Assembly: GCF_014195535.1 (NCBI RefSeq)
Contig: NZ_JACIBY010000001.1
Location: 124,001-188,000, forward strand
DNA from: Runella defluvii
Lineage (GTDB): Bacteria; Bacteroidota; Bacteroidia; Cytophagales; Spirosomataceae
Length of the DNA stretch: 64,000 nucleotides
Direction: 5' to 3'
Shown: in pieces, positions 8,766 to 17,806 of the stretch
How the letters are laid out: every line of letters starts with the position of its first letter
Numbering within the stretch: the stretch's first letter is position 1
The notes under the pieces: generated by a model
The model's database searches: none
What the model saw: the letters and a program-made list of their open reading frames with translations, nothing else
Told to the model about the DNA's origin: nothing
Translations under genes and position numbers: made by a program

Positions 8766-9353
8766 TTAAGAAATGCTTTTTTTCCTGATTTCGCTTAAAT
8801 ATTCGGGAGTAAAACCGAGGTAGGAGGCAATGAGGTATTGCGGAACGCGCTGAAGGAATTCGGGTTGGCTCTTCCGAAAAAAATGGTACAGCTCTTCGCT
8901 AGAGTGCTCGTGCCGAAATTTGAGGCGCTTTTGAGTAGCGGCCAATGCTCTTTGATAAACGCATCTAAAGTATTTTTCCATCGCAGGGTGGGCTTCCAGC
9001 AGCTTGTCGTGGGCATCCCGAGGAAGTGCTAATACCTCCGTATTTTCGACTGCCTGAATGTAAAACTCCGCAGTCGTCTGACTGATAAACGAGAAAGTAT
9101 CAGTCATCCACCAGTTTTCGATGGCAAATTCGGTGGTTTGTTCGACGCCCTTTTCGTTGATAAAATACTTCCGTAAGATTCCCTTGGTTACAAAATAGGT
9201 TGTCTTGCAAATTTGCCCTTCGTTCAATAAATTTTCCTTTTTTTTGAGCGTTTGATGTTTGAAATAGCCGAAAATTTCGGCCATTTCGTCATCGCTAATG
9301 GAAACAAATTTATTGATATGTGCTTGTAGCAAGGGAGACATGTTGTGAAACAC
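8766..9353 (-). CDS. Crp/Fnr-family transcriptional regulator
   Basis: 195 residues; MSPLLQAH at residue 5 (9341) is an equally good start. The first 120 residues form the cyclic-nucleotide-binding-like beta barrel (ENLLNEGQICKTTYFVTKGI), and the last 40 form a short helix-turn-helix (IASYLGFTPEYLSEIRK), the compact Bacteroidota version. The usual cAMP phosphate-binding Arg motif is not obvious and no Fe-S cysteine cluster is present, so the signal is unknown. It lies 7 bases downstream of the polyprenyl synthase gene and upstream of the AhpD-like gene, so the three may be co-transcribed. Confidence 0.88.
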   Translation of the reverse strand: MFHNMSPLLQAHINKFVSISDDEMAEIFGYFKHQTLKKKENLLNEGQICKTTYFVTKGILRKYFINEKGVEQTTEFAIENWWMTDTFSFISQTTAEFYIQAVENTEVLALPRDAHDKLLEAHPAMEKYFRCVYQRALAATQKRLKFRHEHSSEELYHFFRKSQPEFLQRVPQYLIASYLGFTPEYLSEIRKKSIS

Positions 9354-9360
9354 CTAGGAG

Positions 9361-10338
9361 TTAGCTTTCACGCCCCACCAAAAAATCGGCAAAATCGAGC
9401 AAAGGCTTTTTGCGTGCTTCGGCTACGGGCAGGTTTTGCAAAACGTCAAAACCATGGGCAAAATACGCATTGGCCTTGGCTTCCGCAATTTTGTCAATCC
9501 CCAGTTGGGTATAAATATCGGTCACGGCAGCTACTTTGGTGGCGGTGTCGTACGTACCTTGTTCCTGAGCCAGCCAGTAGTGAAGTTGTTCTTTGGTTTC
9601 CCCTTCGGCCAGCAAAAGGGCTTCGATGAGCATAAACGTTTTTTTGTTGGCAATGATGTCGCCGCCGACTTGCTTACCAAATTTCTCGGGGTCGCCATAC
9701 ACATCCAGCAAGTCATCTTTTAACTGAAAACCTAGCCCCATGCTTACGCCCGCGTCGTAGAGGGCTTGGGTGGTGGCGTCGTCGGCTCCTGCAATAATTC
9801 CGCCCAATTCCATGGCAAAACCCAGCAAAACAGACGTTTTGAGGCGAATCATTTCGATGTATTCTTCCTGCGACACGTCGGTACGCGTCTCAAAGTTCAT
9901 GTCAAACTGTTGTCCTTCGCATACTTCTGCCGCCGTCCGATTAAAGCGTTTGATGACTTTTGGTAAATGGACGGGTTCTACGTCCAACAAAAGTTCATAG
10001 GCATTGACCAGCATTACGTCGCCCGACAAAATTGCCGTATTGGCGTTCCATTTTTCGTGGACTGTCGGTTTGCCACGGCGCAAAGGCGCGCAGTCCATGA
10101 TGTCGTCGTGCATGAGCGTAAAATTATGAAACACTTCGACGGCCACGGCGGGTTTGAGGGTTTTCTGCCAATCATCCGTAAAAAGGTGGGCCGAGAGTGT
10201 TGTCAAAAGAGGTCGTAAACGTTTGCCTCCCAACGACATGATGTACTGAATAGGTTCGTATAATTCGATGGGGTTTGCTCCGTAGGTGGTGTTATCGACT
10301 TGCTTGCCAATGGCCTCTAAGAAAGGTTGAAACGTCAT
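9361..10338 (-). CDS. Polyprenyl diphosphate synthase
   Basis: 325 residues of the trans-isoprenyl diphosphate synthase family. The first Asp-rich motif DDIMD is at 78-82, followed by RRGKPTVH; the second, DDLLD, is at 208-212, followed by the typical GKQVGGDIIANKKT. GGKRLRPLL near residue 38 binds the allylic or isopentenyl substrate. The enzyme condenses isopentenyl diphosphate with allylic diphosphates to give a farnesyl, geranylgeranyl or longer chain for quinones or carotenoids. In the positions before DDIMD, F73 and M76 are of modest size, compatible with a chain of C15-C20 or more, but product length is uncertain. Confidence 0.92.
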   Translation of the reverse strand: MTFQPFLEAIGKQVDNTTYGANPIELYEPIQYIMSLGGKRLRPLLTTLSAHLFTDDWQKTLKPAVAVEVFHNFTLMHDDIMDCAPLRRGKPTVHEKWNANTAILSGDVMLVNAYELLLDVEPVHLPKVIKRFNRTAAEVCEGQQFDMNFETRTDVSQEEYIEMIRLKTSVLLGFAMELGGIIAGADDATTQALYDAGVSMGLGFQLKDDLLDVYGDPEKFGKQVGGDIIANKKTFMLIEALLLAEGETKEQLHYWLAQEQGTYDTATKVAAVTDIYTQLGIDKIAEAKANAYFAHGFDVLQNLPVAEARKKPLLDFADFLVGRES

Positions 10339-10438
10339 GCTATAAATAGGAATAAAAAGCTTTGAAGCCCAAAATAAGGGAACTTATACGTATAAACGGT
10401 GGCTGGCCAAAAAAGTTTTGAGGAAATTATGTAAAAAC

Positions 10439-10469
10439 CTTTGGCAAAGTCCCCAACTTTGGCAAAGTT
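10439..10469. repeat. Two adjacent palindromes CTTTGGCAAAGT upstream of the PBP4-type gene
   Basis: CTTTGGCAAAGT at 10439-10450 and AACTTTGGCAAAGTT at 10455-10469 are near-identical, each self-complementary around a central G, and separated by 4 bases. They lie 31 bases before the start codon at 10500, so they may be an operator or part of a palindromic repeat. A weak -7-like box, ACCTTTG, overlaps the first copy. Confidence 0.55.
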
Positions 10470-10499
10470 CGCGAACGTACCACCCACAAGCTTGATTTT

Positions 10500-11834
10500 A
10501 TGCTACGTCCTCTACAAACCCTTTTTTTTGTCTTTATTGGCAGTTTTTTATTGACAAGTTGTGCTACTTCCCAAACCAAATCGACGGCCAAAGTTAACAA
10601 CGCACCGCCTGCTACCAAGTGGGGAGAGTTGGTGAGTAATTCGGCCGTTTTTCGTCAAAACCATACGGGATTTGCCTTGTATGACCTCGAAAAACAAGAA
10701 ACCGTAGCCGAATACCAAGCCGACCGCTATTTTACACCCGCTTCCAACGCCAAACTTTTTACGCTCTACGCGGGGCTATGTATGCTCGGTGACTCTATCC
10801 CCGCCTTGCGCTATACCACCAAGGGTGATTCGCTGATTTTTTGGGGAACGGGCGATCCCTCTTTACTTCATCCCGATATGCCTGCCTCAAACGTTTTTGC
10901 TTTTCTGAAAAACTGGCGCGGCCATTTGTTTTATTATCCTCACAATTACACAGGCAAGCGCTTCGGGGCGGGTTGGTCGTGGGCCGATTATGCCGACTAC
11001 TACCAAGCCGAAATTTCGCCTTTACCTTTGTATGGTAACGTCGTGCGCTTTACCAACAACACCGTGAGTCCGCGTACGTTCAAAGACAGTTTGCGCACGG
11101 CGGCTTGGTCCGAAAAATTCAAACTAGCGCGCGACGAATTTGCCAACAATTTTTACTCGATGGGTTGGCCTACCAAATCGTTTACCGAAGATTTACCCTT
11201 CCGAGTCGCCAACTCCACCATGGCCTATTTGCTTTCGGATACGCTCAAAAAAGAAGTTCGATTGTTTCCAAAAACAGCCCTTGGGCCACAGTTCAAGACA
11301 CTTTACAGCTTGCCTATCGATACCCTCTACCGCCGTATGTTGCAGGTGAGCGACAACATGTTTGCTGAGCAAATTTTACTCTTATGCGCCTCCCAAATCG
11401 ACCCGAACAACGAAGGCATCGACGCTACGAAAGCCATTGAGCACGTTAAAAAACAGTTTTTGGCCGACCTCCCTGACGAGCCTATTTGGGAAGATGGTTC
11501 GGGCTTATCGCGCTACAATTTGTTTACGCCTCGTTCGGTGGTGAAATTATTGCAAAAAATACATGCGAAAGTTCCTCAGCAAGAACGCCTCTTTGGGCTG
11601 ATGGCCATTGGTGGAAAAGCGGGAACCATTCGGAATCAGTACAAAAGCAAAACGCCTTTTGTTTTTGCCAAAACGGGTTCGTTGGCCAACACGTATTGTT
11701 TGAGTGGTTATCTTCGTACCAAAAGTGGCAAAACGCTGATTTTTAGCTTGATGAACGGAGCTTATATCAAAAAAACGGCCGAAATTCGTGCAGAAGTAGA
11801 GAGAATTTTGACCGAAATTCACGAAAAGTACTAG
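10500..11834 (+). CDS. dacB: D-alanyl-D-alanine carboxypeptidase/endopeptidase, PBP4 (S13) type
   Basis: 444 residues. The lipobox LLTSC puts the lipidated Cys at 21, so this is an envelope-anchored enzyme. The three penicillin-binding motifs are complete: S82-N-A-K85 (nucleophile and general base), S284-D-N286, and K391-T-G. The large insertion between the first two motifs is typical of peptidase family S13. It trims or cleaves D-Ala cross-links in peptidoglycan. The DUF2252 gene starts 14 bases downstream, so co-transcription is likely. The C-terminus after KTGS is full length. Confidence 0.9.
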   Translation: MLRPLQTLFFVFIGSFLLTSCATSQTKSTAKVNNAPPATKWGELVSNSAVFRQNHTGFALYDLEKQETVAEYQADRYFTPASNAKLFTLYAGLCMLGDSIPALRYTTKGDSLIFWGTGDPSLLHPDMPASNVFAFLKNWRGHLFYYPHNYTGKRFGAGWSWADYADYYQAEISPLPLYGNVVRFTNNTVSPRTFKDSLRTAAWSEKFKLARDEFANNFYSMGWPTKSFTEDLPFRVANSTMAYLLSDTLKKEVRLFPKTALGPQFKTLYSLPIDTLYRRMLQVSDNMFAEQILLLCASQIDPNNEGIDATKAIEHVKKQFLADLPDEPIWEDGSGLSRYNLFTPRSVVKLLQKIHAKVPQQERLFGLMAIGGKAGTIRNQYKSKTPFVFAKTGSLANTYCLSGYLRTKSGKTLIFSLMNGAYIKKTAEIRAEVERILTEIHEKY

Positions 11835-11848
11835 ACGTAATTACACGT

Positions 11849-13039
11849 ATGACAGTCAACGAACACATAAAACAGTCGAATCAAGGGCGCAACGCACAGT
11901 TGTTGGAACAAAAATACGAACGCATGTCGGAGGGGCTGTTCTTATTTTTTCGGGCAACTTCATCGGTCTTTTTTCAAGACTTTGCACAGCATTTTTCGAC
12001 CACCGACCCGACCCGCGTTTGGGGGTGTGGGGATTTGCATTTGCAGAATTTTGGTACTTACAAAGCCGAAAATCGCTTGGTTTATTTTGACATTAACGAT
12101 TTTGATGACGCCGCTCTACTGCCCGCTACTTGGGAGCTGGCACGGATGCTCACGAGCCTTTACATCGCAGGGGAAGAGTTGGATTTGGAACCCGAAGAAA
12201 ACGAACAAATGGCGCTCGCGTTTTTGGATAGTTATACCAAAACCCTGGTCTCGGGAAAACCCATCGACATTGAGAGGCGTATTGCCACAGGCATGTTGGC
12301 CGAGTTTTTTGATCAACTCGAAAAACGCCGCCGCAAGGATTTTATCAAAGCACGTACTGTCAAAGTAGAAGGTGAACGCAAACTCAACCTCGAAAATGGC
12401 AAGGTGTTGCCTATATCGGCGCAGAAGCGTTCAGAAATCGAAACGTTGCTAACGGCTTGGCTTCAACAACACCCCAATCCGTTTTTTACCCGTATTTGTG
12501 ACATCGGTGTGCGGCTTACGGGAACGGCCAGTTTGGGCTTAGAACGTTACGTGATTTTGGTCGAAAATACGAAAGAGAAACAGTATTTGCTCGATCTCAA
12601 AGAGGCAAGAACGTCCACGCTAGCACCGCTTTTGCCGCTTTCACAGCCTACTTGGCCTACTGAAGCCGCTCGGATTGTGGGTATCCAAAGTCGGGTCAAC
12701 AATGTACTACCAACCTTGTTTTGCGAAATCGTAGGTCAGGGAAAATCGTTTGTGTTGAAAGAACTTCAACCCGAGCAAGACAAGCTAGATTTTCATTTGT
12801 GGGACGGCGAGCTGGAAACGCTCGAAGACTTGATTCGAACCACGGCCGTTATTGTTGCCTCGGGGCATTTACGAAGTGCAGGGCGTCAAGGTTCGTCGAT
12901 TGCCGATGAGCTGATTGACTTTGCGAAGCAACCGCAGTGGCAGCAAGACCTACTCACGTTTTGCCGCGAATATCCTAACAAAGTTCACCAAGATTATTTC
13001 GCTTTCTGTGAAGCGCATGAAGAGGGTTTTTTTGAATGA
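11849..13039 (+). CDS. DUF2252 family protein
   Basis: 396 residues matching the DUF2252 pattern: a kinase-like architecture with WGCGDLHLQNFG at about 57-68 and VYFDINDFDDA at about 77-87, the two conserved acidic/His blocks, and LDLKEARTS further on. The GDLHLQNF/DFDD pair resembles the catalytic and metal-binding segments of aminoglycoside-phosphotransferase-like kinases, so a small-molecule kinase role is possible but unproven. The stop codon overlaps the start of the next gene, a Crp/Fnr regulator, by 4 bases. Confidence 0.85.
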   Translation: MTVNEHIKQSNQGRNAQLLEQKYERMSEGLFLFFRATSSVFFQDFAQHFSTTDPTRVWGCGDLHLQNFGTYKAENRLVYFDINDFDDAALLPATWELARMLTSLYIAGEELDLEPEENEQMALAFLDSYTKTLVSGKPIDIERRIATGMLAEFFDQLEKRRRKDFIKARTVKVEGERKLNLENGKVLPISAQKRSEIETLLTAWLQQHPNPFFTRICDIGVRLTGTASLGLERYVILVENTKEKQYLLDLKEARTSTLAPLLPLSQPTWPTEAARIVGIQSRVNNVLPTLFCEIVGQGKSFVLKELQPEQDKLDFHLWDGELETLEDLIRTTAVIVASGHLRSAGRQGSSIADELIDFAKQPQWQQDLLTFCREYPNKVHQDYFAFCEAHEEGFFE

Positions 13040-13602
13040 TGTCGCCCATTATTCACTTTTTTGATGAAATAGAACGGCTTCCCGAGGAAGCCAAAGCGCT
13101 CATTGCCCAAAAAGCCAAGCTTCACCGATTTGCCAAGGGAGAAATCATTTTTCAGCAAGGCCAAGTCTGCCACCATATGTTTTTTATGGTGTCGGGCTTG
13201 GCGCGCGTTTTTCACGGAAAAGAAGACAAAGAAGTGGTCGATTGGCTAGCGACACAGGGAAATCCTTTTACGGCCATCGATAGCTTTTATGCTCGGCAGC
13301 CCAGTCGATATACGATTGAAATTCTGGAAGATTCGCAGGTGTATTCCATTGGGTATGATGACTTAGAAGCACTTTGTCGGCAGTTTCACGTCGTGGAGCG
13401 CATCGCCCGTTTGGTAACAATGGAGCAGTTTTTGATTTTACAAGAACGCGTTGACATGATTCAGTTTCAAAATGCCCAACAGCGGTACGACACCTTCCTT
13501 CGCCGCTTCCCCGACCTCAGCAACCGTCTCCAACTGACGCATATTGCCTCCTATTTGGGAATTACTCTTGAAACCTTGAGCCGTATCAGGGCCAAATATT
13601 GA
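13036..13602 (+). CDS. Crp/Fnr-family transcriptional regulator
   Basis: 188 residues. The ATG at 13036 overlaps the preceding stop as ATGA; a second ATG follows immediately. The effector domain shows GEIIFQQGQVCHHMFFMVSG and the C-terminal helix-turn-helix is IASYLGITLETLSRIRAKY. No cysteine cluster for an Fe-S centre and no clear cAMP pocket are visible. The tight overlap implies translational coupling with the DUF2252 gene. Four bases after its stop lies a 16-bp palindrome in front of the membrane-protein gene at 13672, a good candidate binding site for this regulator. Confidence 0.88.
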   Translation: MMSPIIHFFDEIERLPEEAKALIAQKAKLHRFAKGEIIFQQGQVCHHMFFMVSGLARVFHGKEDKEVVDWLATQGNPFTAIDSFYARQPSRYTIEILEDSQVYSIGYDDLEALCRQFHVVERIARLVTMEQFLILQERVDMIQFQNAQQRYDTFLRRFPDLSNRLQLTHIASYLGITLETLSRIRAKY

Positions 13603-13605
13603 TTT

Positions 13606-13621
13606 TTTGACATTTGTCAAA
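13606..13621. promoter_or_regulatory. Palindrome TTTGACATTTGTCAAA, candidate Crp/Fnr operator
   Basis: A perfect 7-2-7 inverted repeat, TTTGACA-TT-TGTCAAA, 50 bases upstream of the start codon at 13672 and next to a Crp/Fnr regulator gene. It resembles the symmetrical TTGA...TCAA sites of that family. A loose -7 box, GACTTTTG, lies at 13643-13650, so the palindrome would sit near the -33 region. Confidence 0.55.
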
Positions 13622-13671
13622 TGAAGTGTTAGGCGCTTTCTAGACTTTTGGAGGTATAAACACTCGCCACC

Positions 13672-14274
13672 ATGGACAAAACAAAAAGCCTTCACCGAAT
13701 TTCGGGAATCATCATTGCCATCTTTGCCGCAGCCCACCTTTTTAATCACGCAATGGCGTGGTATGGCATCGAAACGCACCGCGAAATAATGGAAGCCCTG
13801 CGCAACATATACCGCCAGCCCGTTGTTGAGACAGTACTTCTGTTGTGCTTTGGTTTTCAAGTATATAGTGGCATGAAGCAAGCGGTGGCCCTTAGAAAAA
13901 TGCCTCATTTGAGTTTAAACGACCGTTTGCAAATGTACGCGGGTTTAGCTTTTGCGTTTTTTATTGTCCAACACATTGGGGCAGTAGTTGGGCAGCGTCT
14001 CTACTTTGGTACCAACACCGACTTCTATTTTGCGGCTCGGGTAGTGTTAGAAGCACCTTTTAAGTATTACTTTGTCCCCTATTATTTTTTGGGAATCATG
14101 GCGTTGGGCGTCCACGTAGCAGCCACGCACCGTAAAAAAATCGCTGGAATGGTGGGCGAAAAGCAAGCTACGTTTCATGGTTTAGTCATTACTGCCTTGG
14201 CTTTTTTTACTGCGATACTGATTTTGTATGTTTTTATGGGAGGGCGTTATGAGATTGCTATACCTAAAGTGTAG
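13672..14274 (+). CDS. Membrane protein resembling a cytochrome b-type anchor subunit
   Basis: 200 residues with about five hydrophobic segments. The start KSLHRISGIIIAIFAAAHLF, with His near 8, 21 and 25, looks like the HRxSG opening of succinate dehydrogenase or fumarate reductase cytochrome b subunits; further His residues in QHIG and HVAATH lie in or beside helices and could bind haem. No flavoprotein or iron-sulfur subunit is encoded nearby, so a true SdhC role is unlikely. I do not recognise a named family. A Crp/Fnr gene and a palindromic site directly upstream suggest regulated expression. Confidence 0.7.
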   Translation: MDKTKSLHRISGIIIAIFAAAHLFNHAMAWYGIETHREIMEALRNIYRQPVVETVLLLCFGFQVYSGMKQAVALRKMPHLSLNDRLQMYAGLAFAFFIVQHIGAVVGQRLYFGTNTDFYFAARVVLEAPFKYYFVPYYFLGIMALGVHVAATHRKKIAGMVGEKQATFHGLVITALAFFTAILILYVFMGGRYEIAIPKV

Positions 14275-14454
14275 GAAGTGTATGGAGGTTTAGCATCATG
14301 TAGCCTCACTGAGTTTTCTGTGTACTTGGAGTAATAAACCGAGATATGAAAATTTTGTATTCTGAAATATAAACTTTCAAATAGCAAGATTTTTAGATAA
14401 AAAATTGTAATATGAAACCTTTTGGTTATTTTTGAAAAAAGGAAATGACTAAAA

Positions 14455-15624
14455 ATGATACTCCGTACCATCGAACCACAATTGTTGGAAGCATTAGAAA
14501 ATATGCCTGCTGTGGCGTTATTGGGCCCACGACAGGTAGGAAAGAGTACTTTAGCCCACAAAATTGCGGATGTTTACACTCAAAAACCCAAACTACTGCT
14601 TGACTTAGAATCCGAATTCGACCGTACTAAACTCACCAATCCTGAAGCGTATCTTGCTCAATTCGGAAACCATCTCATTATCATTGACGAAGTACAACGC
14701 CAACCCGAACTTTTCAGTACATTGCGTGTGCTGATTGACCAACGCAAGCGAGCAGGCGAGCGAGCAGGTCAGTTTTTACTGTTAGGTTCTGCATCCAGAG
14801 ATTTGTTGCAACAAAGTTCTGAAAGCTTGGCAGGAAGGATTCGATACATGGAGTTGAGTCCTTTTCAAATAGACGAACTACCCGAAGAGCCTTTGGAAAA
14901 ACGTTGGCTCAGGGGCGGCTATCCCGATAGTTTTTTGGCACCTAATGACCAAGAAAGTTGGAATTGGCGAGGCGATTTCATCGAAACTTACGTAGAGAGA
15001 GATATTCCACAGGTAGGTTTTAGGGTTTCATCGGCTCGTATGCGGACTTTCTGGAAGATGTTGGCACAGCTGCAGGGGCAGCAAATCAATCTTTCGATGC
15101 TTGGCAAATCGCTGGAAGTGAGTCATACCACTGTCAGGAGTTATCTGGATATTTTGGGCGAGCTTTTTATGGTGAGAGAATTGCCCCCCTGGTCGGGAAA
15201 TACGCGAAAGCGATTGCTTAAATCACCCAAGGTGTATATCCGAGACAGTGGTTTGCTACACCGCCTCGCCATGATTACCGACCTTGACGCGCTCCTTGGG
15301 CATCCGTTGGTAGGTTTCTCGTGGGAAGGGTTTGTGATAGAAAGTATTCTCAGCCATTTGAGTAATCAATGGCAGGTTTCCTACTATCGTACCGCCGAAC
15401 AGACCGAAATAGATCTTATTTTGGAAAATGCTACCGAACGCTGGGCCATTGAAATAAAAAGAAACCTAACCCCCAAAGTGCCTGCGGGCTTTATTCGGGC
15501 TGCTGAAGACATCGAAGCCACTCATCGATGGATAGTATATAGTGGTTTTGAGCAATTTCCGATGCCACACCACACTACAGCCATTGGGTTAAGGGCATTT
15601 TTGGCGCTCTTGAAACGGAGTTAA
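14455..15624 (+). CDS. AAA+ ATPase with DUF4143 C-terminal domain
   Basis: 389 residues. Walker A is LLGPRQVGKST at about 22-32 and Walker B is LIIIDEVQRQPELF near 75-88. The middle contains the conserved SASRDLLQQSSESLAGR block, and the C-terminal half is DUF4143 with a PD-(D/E)xK-like region (EQTEIDLILE, WAIEIKR) near residue 320-340. Such proteins are common, often laterally shared, and mostly uncharacterised. No partner gene is evident. A shared terminator follows. Confidence 0.88.
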   Translation: MILRTIEPQLLEALENMPAVALLGPRQVGKSTLAHKIADVYTQKPKLLLDLESEFDRTKLTNPEAYLAQFGNHLIIIDEVQRQPELFSTLRVLIDQRKRAGERAGQFLLLGSASRDLLQQSSESLAGRIRYMELSPFQIDELPEEPLEKRWLRGGYPDSFLAPNDQESWNWRGDFIETYVERDIPQVGFRVSSARMRTFWKMLAQLQGQQINLSMLGKSLEVSHTTVRSYLDILGELFMVRELPPWSGNTRKRLLKSPKVYIRDSGLLHRLAMITDLDALLGHPLVGFSWEGFVIESILSHLSNQWQVSYYRTAEQTEIDLILENATERWAIEIKRNLTPKVPAGFIRAAEDIEATHRWIVYSGFEQFPMPHHTTAIGLRAFLALLKRS

Positions 15625-15701
15625 CGTTGAGCAAGCCCAAAGGTGTACTTGGTGGTAAAAAGAATAGAACAGAACAAGGCAAAAACCTAAACAGATTCTA
15701 T

Positions 15702-15738
15702 AAAAAAAAACGGGCACCTGAGAGGTGCCCGTTTTTTT
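15702..15738. terminator. Bidirectional terminator between the ATPase gene and dnaJ
   Basis: CGGGCACCT pairs with AGGTGCCCG around a GAG loop, flanked by an A run on the left and a T run on the right. It can terminate both converging transcripts. Confidence 0.88.
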
Positions 15739-15754
15739 GTTGTATATGAAAATC

Positions 15755-16909
15755 TTAATGGAAGAAATCCTTCATTTTTTCAAAAAAACCTTTCTCATTT
15801 TTTCCAGGTTTAGGCTGGAAGTTGGGAGAGTTGCGGAGTTTTTCGAGCAGGGCACGTTCGTCGTTGCTTACCTGTTTTGGCGTCCAAATATTGATGTGAA
15901 TCAACTGATCACCACGGCCGTAGCCATTGAGTTCTTTGATTCCTTTTCCTTTCAAACGCAAAATTTTACCGCCTTGAATACCCGCTTCAATCGGTACGCG
16001 TGCTTTGCCGTCGAGGGTAGGGACTTCAACGGCTGTTCCTAATGCGGCATCAATAAAGCTAAGGTGCAAGTCATACACCAAGTTGTTGCCATCGCGCTTC
16101 AACTGCTCGTCTTCTTCTTCCTCTACGACAATCAACAAATCTCCTGCGATACCGCCACGTGGAGGCACGTTTCCTTTGCCACTCATGGAAAGCTGCATTC
16201 CGTCGGCTACTCCGCCAGGAATTTTGATGCTAATTAAATCCTCCTCTAATACCCGTCCTTCACCTGCGCAAGCTTCACAACGTTCGGTGACAATTTTTCC
16301 GTCTCCGTTACACGTAGGGCAAGTGCTGGTCGATACCATTTGGCCGAGCATCGTACTTACTACTTTACGTACTTGGCCGTTTCCGTTACACGTATGGCAG
16401 GTTTTAAGTGAGCCGCCATTTTTAGCGCCGTTGCCGCCGCAAGTGTTGCAACTTACGTAGCGTTTTACTTTGATTTTTTTATCAGCTCCTTCGGCTACTT
16501 CGCGAAGGTCTAATTTGAGTTTGATGCGGAGGTCGGTTCCACGACGGACGCGACGGCCACCGCCGCCACCACCACCGCCAAACATATCCCCAAATGGCGA
16601 CGAATCGCCAAATATATCCCCAAACTGAGAGAAAATATCGTTGATGTCGAAACCTTGGCCACCGCCAAAGCCGCCGTTTCCGCCCATGCCTGCGTGCCCA
16701 AACTGGTCATAACGTTTGCGTTTTTCGGCATCACTGAGCACTCCGTAGGCTTCGGCAGCTTCTTTAAATTTTTCTTCTGCCGACGGGTCGTCAGGATTTT
16801 TGTCAGGGTGGTATTTGATAGCCAACTTACGGTAGGCTTTCTTGATTTCATCCTCCGACGCCCCTTTGCTTACGCCAAGAATTTCGTAATAGTCTCTTTT
16901 TTGTGCCAT
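15755..16909 (-). CDS. dnaJ: Chaperone protein DnaJ
   Basis: 384 residues, full length. J domain at 1-70 with H34-P35-D36, a Gly/Phe-rich stretch at about 75-115, four zinc-binding CxxCxGxG-type repeats between roughly 150 and 215 ([32 protein letters not shown]), then the substrate-binding beta domains. It stimulates the ATPase of DnaK and delivers unfolded clients. It starts 4 bases after grpE, so both form one heat-shock operon; dnaK itself is not in the window. Confidence 0.97.
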   Translation of the reverse strand: MAQKRDYYEILGVSKGASEDEIKKAYRKLAIKYHPDKNPDDPSAEEKFKEAAEAYGVLSDAEKRKRYDQFGHAGMGGNGGFGGGQGFDINDIFSQFGDIFGDSSPFGDMFGGGGGGGGRRVRRGTDLRIKLKLDLREVAEGADKKIKVKRYVSCNTCGGNGAKNGGSLKTCHTCNGNGQVRKVVSTMLGQMVSTSTCPTCNGDGKIVTERCEACAGEGRVLEEDLISIKIPGGVADGMQLSMSGKGNVPPRGGIAGDLLIVVEEEEDEQLKRDGNNLVYDLHLSFIDAALGTAVEVPTLDGKARVPIEAGIQGGKILRLKGKGIKELNGYGRGDQLIHINIWTPKQVSNDERALLEKLRNSPNFQPKPGKNEKGFFEKMKDFFH

Positions 16910-16913
16910 TATC

Positions 16914-17462
16914 TTAACTGCCCACTACCACTTTTGCGTAGCGAATCACTTTTTCGTTCAAGAAATATCCTTTTTCTATTTCGTCAATCACCTTGCCCTT
17001 TAAGTCTGCACTAGGGGCAGGGAACTGCGTAATCGACTCGTGTAGATCCGCATCAAATACTTCCCCTTTTGCCGTCATTGGTTTTAGACCTTTGGCTTCC
17101 AGTGTTTTGGAGAACTTGTTGTAAATCAACCCAACACCTTCTTTCAACGGGGCAATTTCGTTGACCGTTTCAAAAGAAGCCATCGCGCGTTCAAAATCAT
17201 CAACGACTGGCAGTACTGCCTTCATCAATTCTTCATTGGCATTTGAAATAAGGTCGAGTTTCTCTTTGGCAGTACGGCGGCGGAAGTTTTCAAAGTCGGC
17301 GTATAAACGCAAATATTTGTCTTTCAATTCCGTTACTTCTGCTTCCAATTTTTCTGTTTTGGTTACTTCCGTTTCTTGCGCTATTTCTGTAGCCTCTTGG
17401 GTAGGCGTAGTTTCTTCTGCCACAATCTCTTCGTTTTGGATTGGTTCGTTCTCGGTTGTCAT
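16914..17462 (-). CDS. grpE: Nucleotide exchange factor GrpE
   Basis: 182 residues. An acidic N-terminal tail (about 1-40, Glu/Thr-rich) precedes a long coiled-coil helix ([20 protein letters not shown]) and the GrpE signature around [13 protein letters not shown]. The C-terminal beta domain has the family features GVGLIYNKF and [21 protein letters not shown]. It releases ADP from DnaK. It is first in the grpE-dnaJ operon. Confidence 0.96.
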   Translation of the reverse strand: MTTENEPIQNEEIVAEETTPTQEATEIAQETEVTKTEKLEAEVTELKDKYLRLYADFENFRRRTAKEKLDLISNANEELMKAVLPVVDDFERAMASFETVNEIAPLKEGVGLIYNKFSKTLEAKGLKPMTAKGEVFDADLHESITQFPAPSADLKGKVIDEIEKGYFLNEKVIRYAKVVVGS

Positions 17463-17500
17463 ATTTTTAAAAATACCTTTATTGCTCTTTTTTATAACTA

Positions 17501-17551
17501 CAAATATCTAAAATTTCTTTGCCACAGTAGCCAAAACTGACAGATTGGCAG
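17501..17551 (-). promoter_or_regulatory. Candidate grpE promoter with inverted-repeat operator
   Basis: On the minus strand a -7-like box GATATTTG lies at 17501-17508 and TTTTG at 17532-17536 fits the -33 position. Directly upstream is a near-palindrome CTGCCA-ATC-TGTCAG (17537-17551; one base pair off symmetry). The position suggests a heat-shock control site. It is not a CIRCE element. Confidence 0.45.
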
Positions 17552-17577
17552 ATGGGGTATTGTGCCTATTGTGTCAA

Positions 17578-17593
17578 GGGCTGCTCACAACCC
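17578..17593. repeat. Hairpin repeat GGGCTG-CTCA-CAACCC
   Basis: A one-base variant (G-U pair) of the 16-base hairpin at 1986 and 47142, preceded here by TGTCAA. It lies in the 344-bp divergent gap 17463-17806 between grpE and the subtilase gene. The rest of this gap is AT-rich and non-coding. Confidence 0.65.
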
Positions 17594-17806
17594 GCTTGAG
17601 AGGGTGAAACATAAACGGGAAGCCTTAAAATAAAAAATATACTATTTTATTGTAGTTTTTTAAAAAAAAGCGCACTTTAGCATTGCACAATCGCACTTCT
17701 ATTTTTTTATTCAAGTTATGAAAATGTATTGTTTACCCCTTGATATTCAAAAGAGAAGGTGGGTTGTGGCTTCACGTTTTCTTAATCTCAAACAAACTTT
17801 ATCGTT

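Noticed and set aside
17463-17806. A CIRCE-type heat-shock operator upstream of grpE
   Set aside because: The TTAGCACTC-N9-GAGTGCTAA pattern is absent; only the shorter near-palindrome at 17537 was found.
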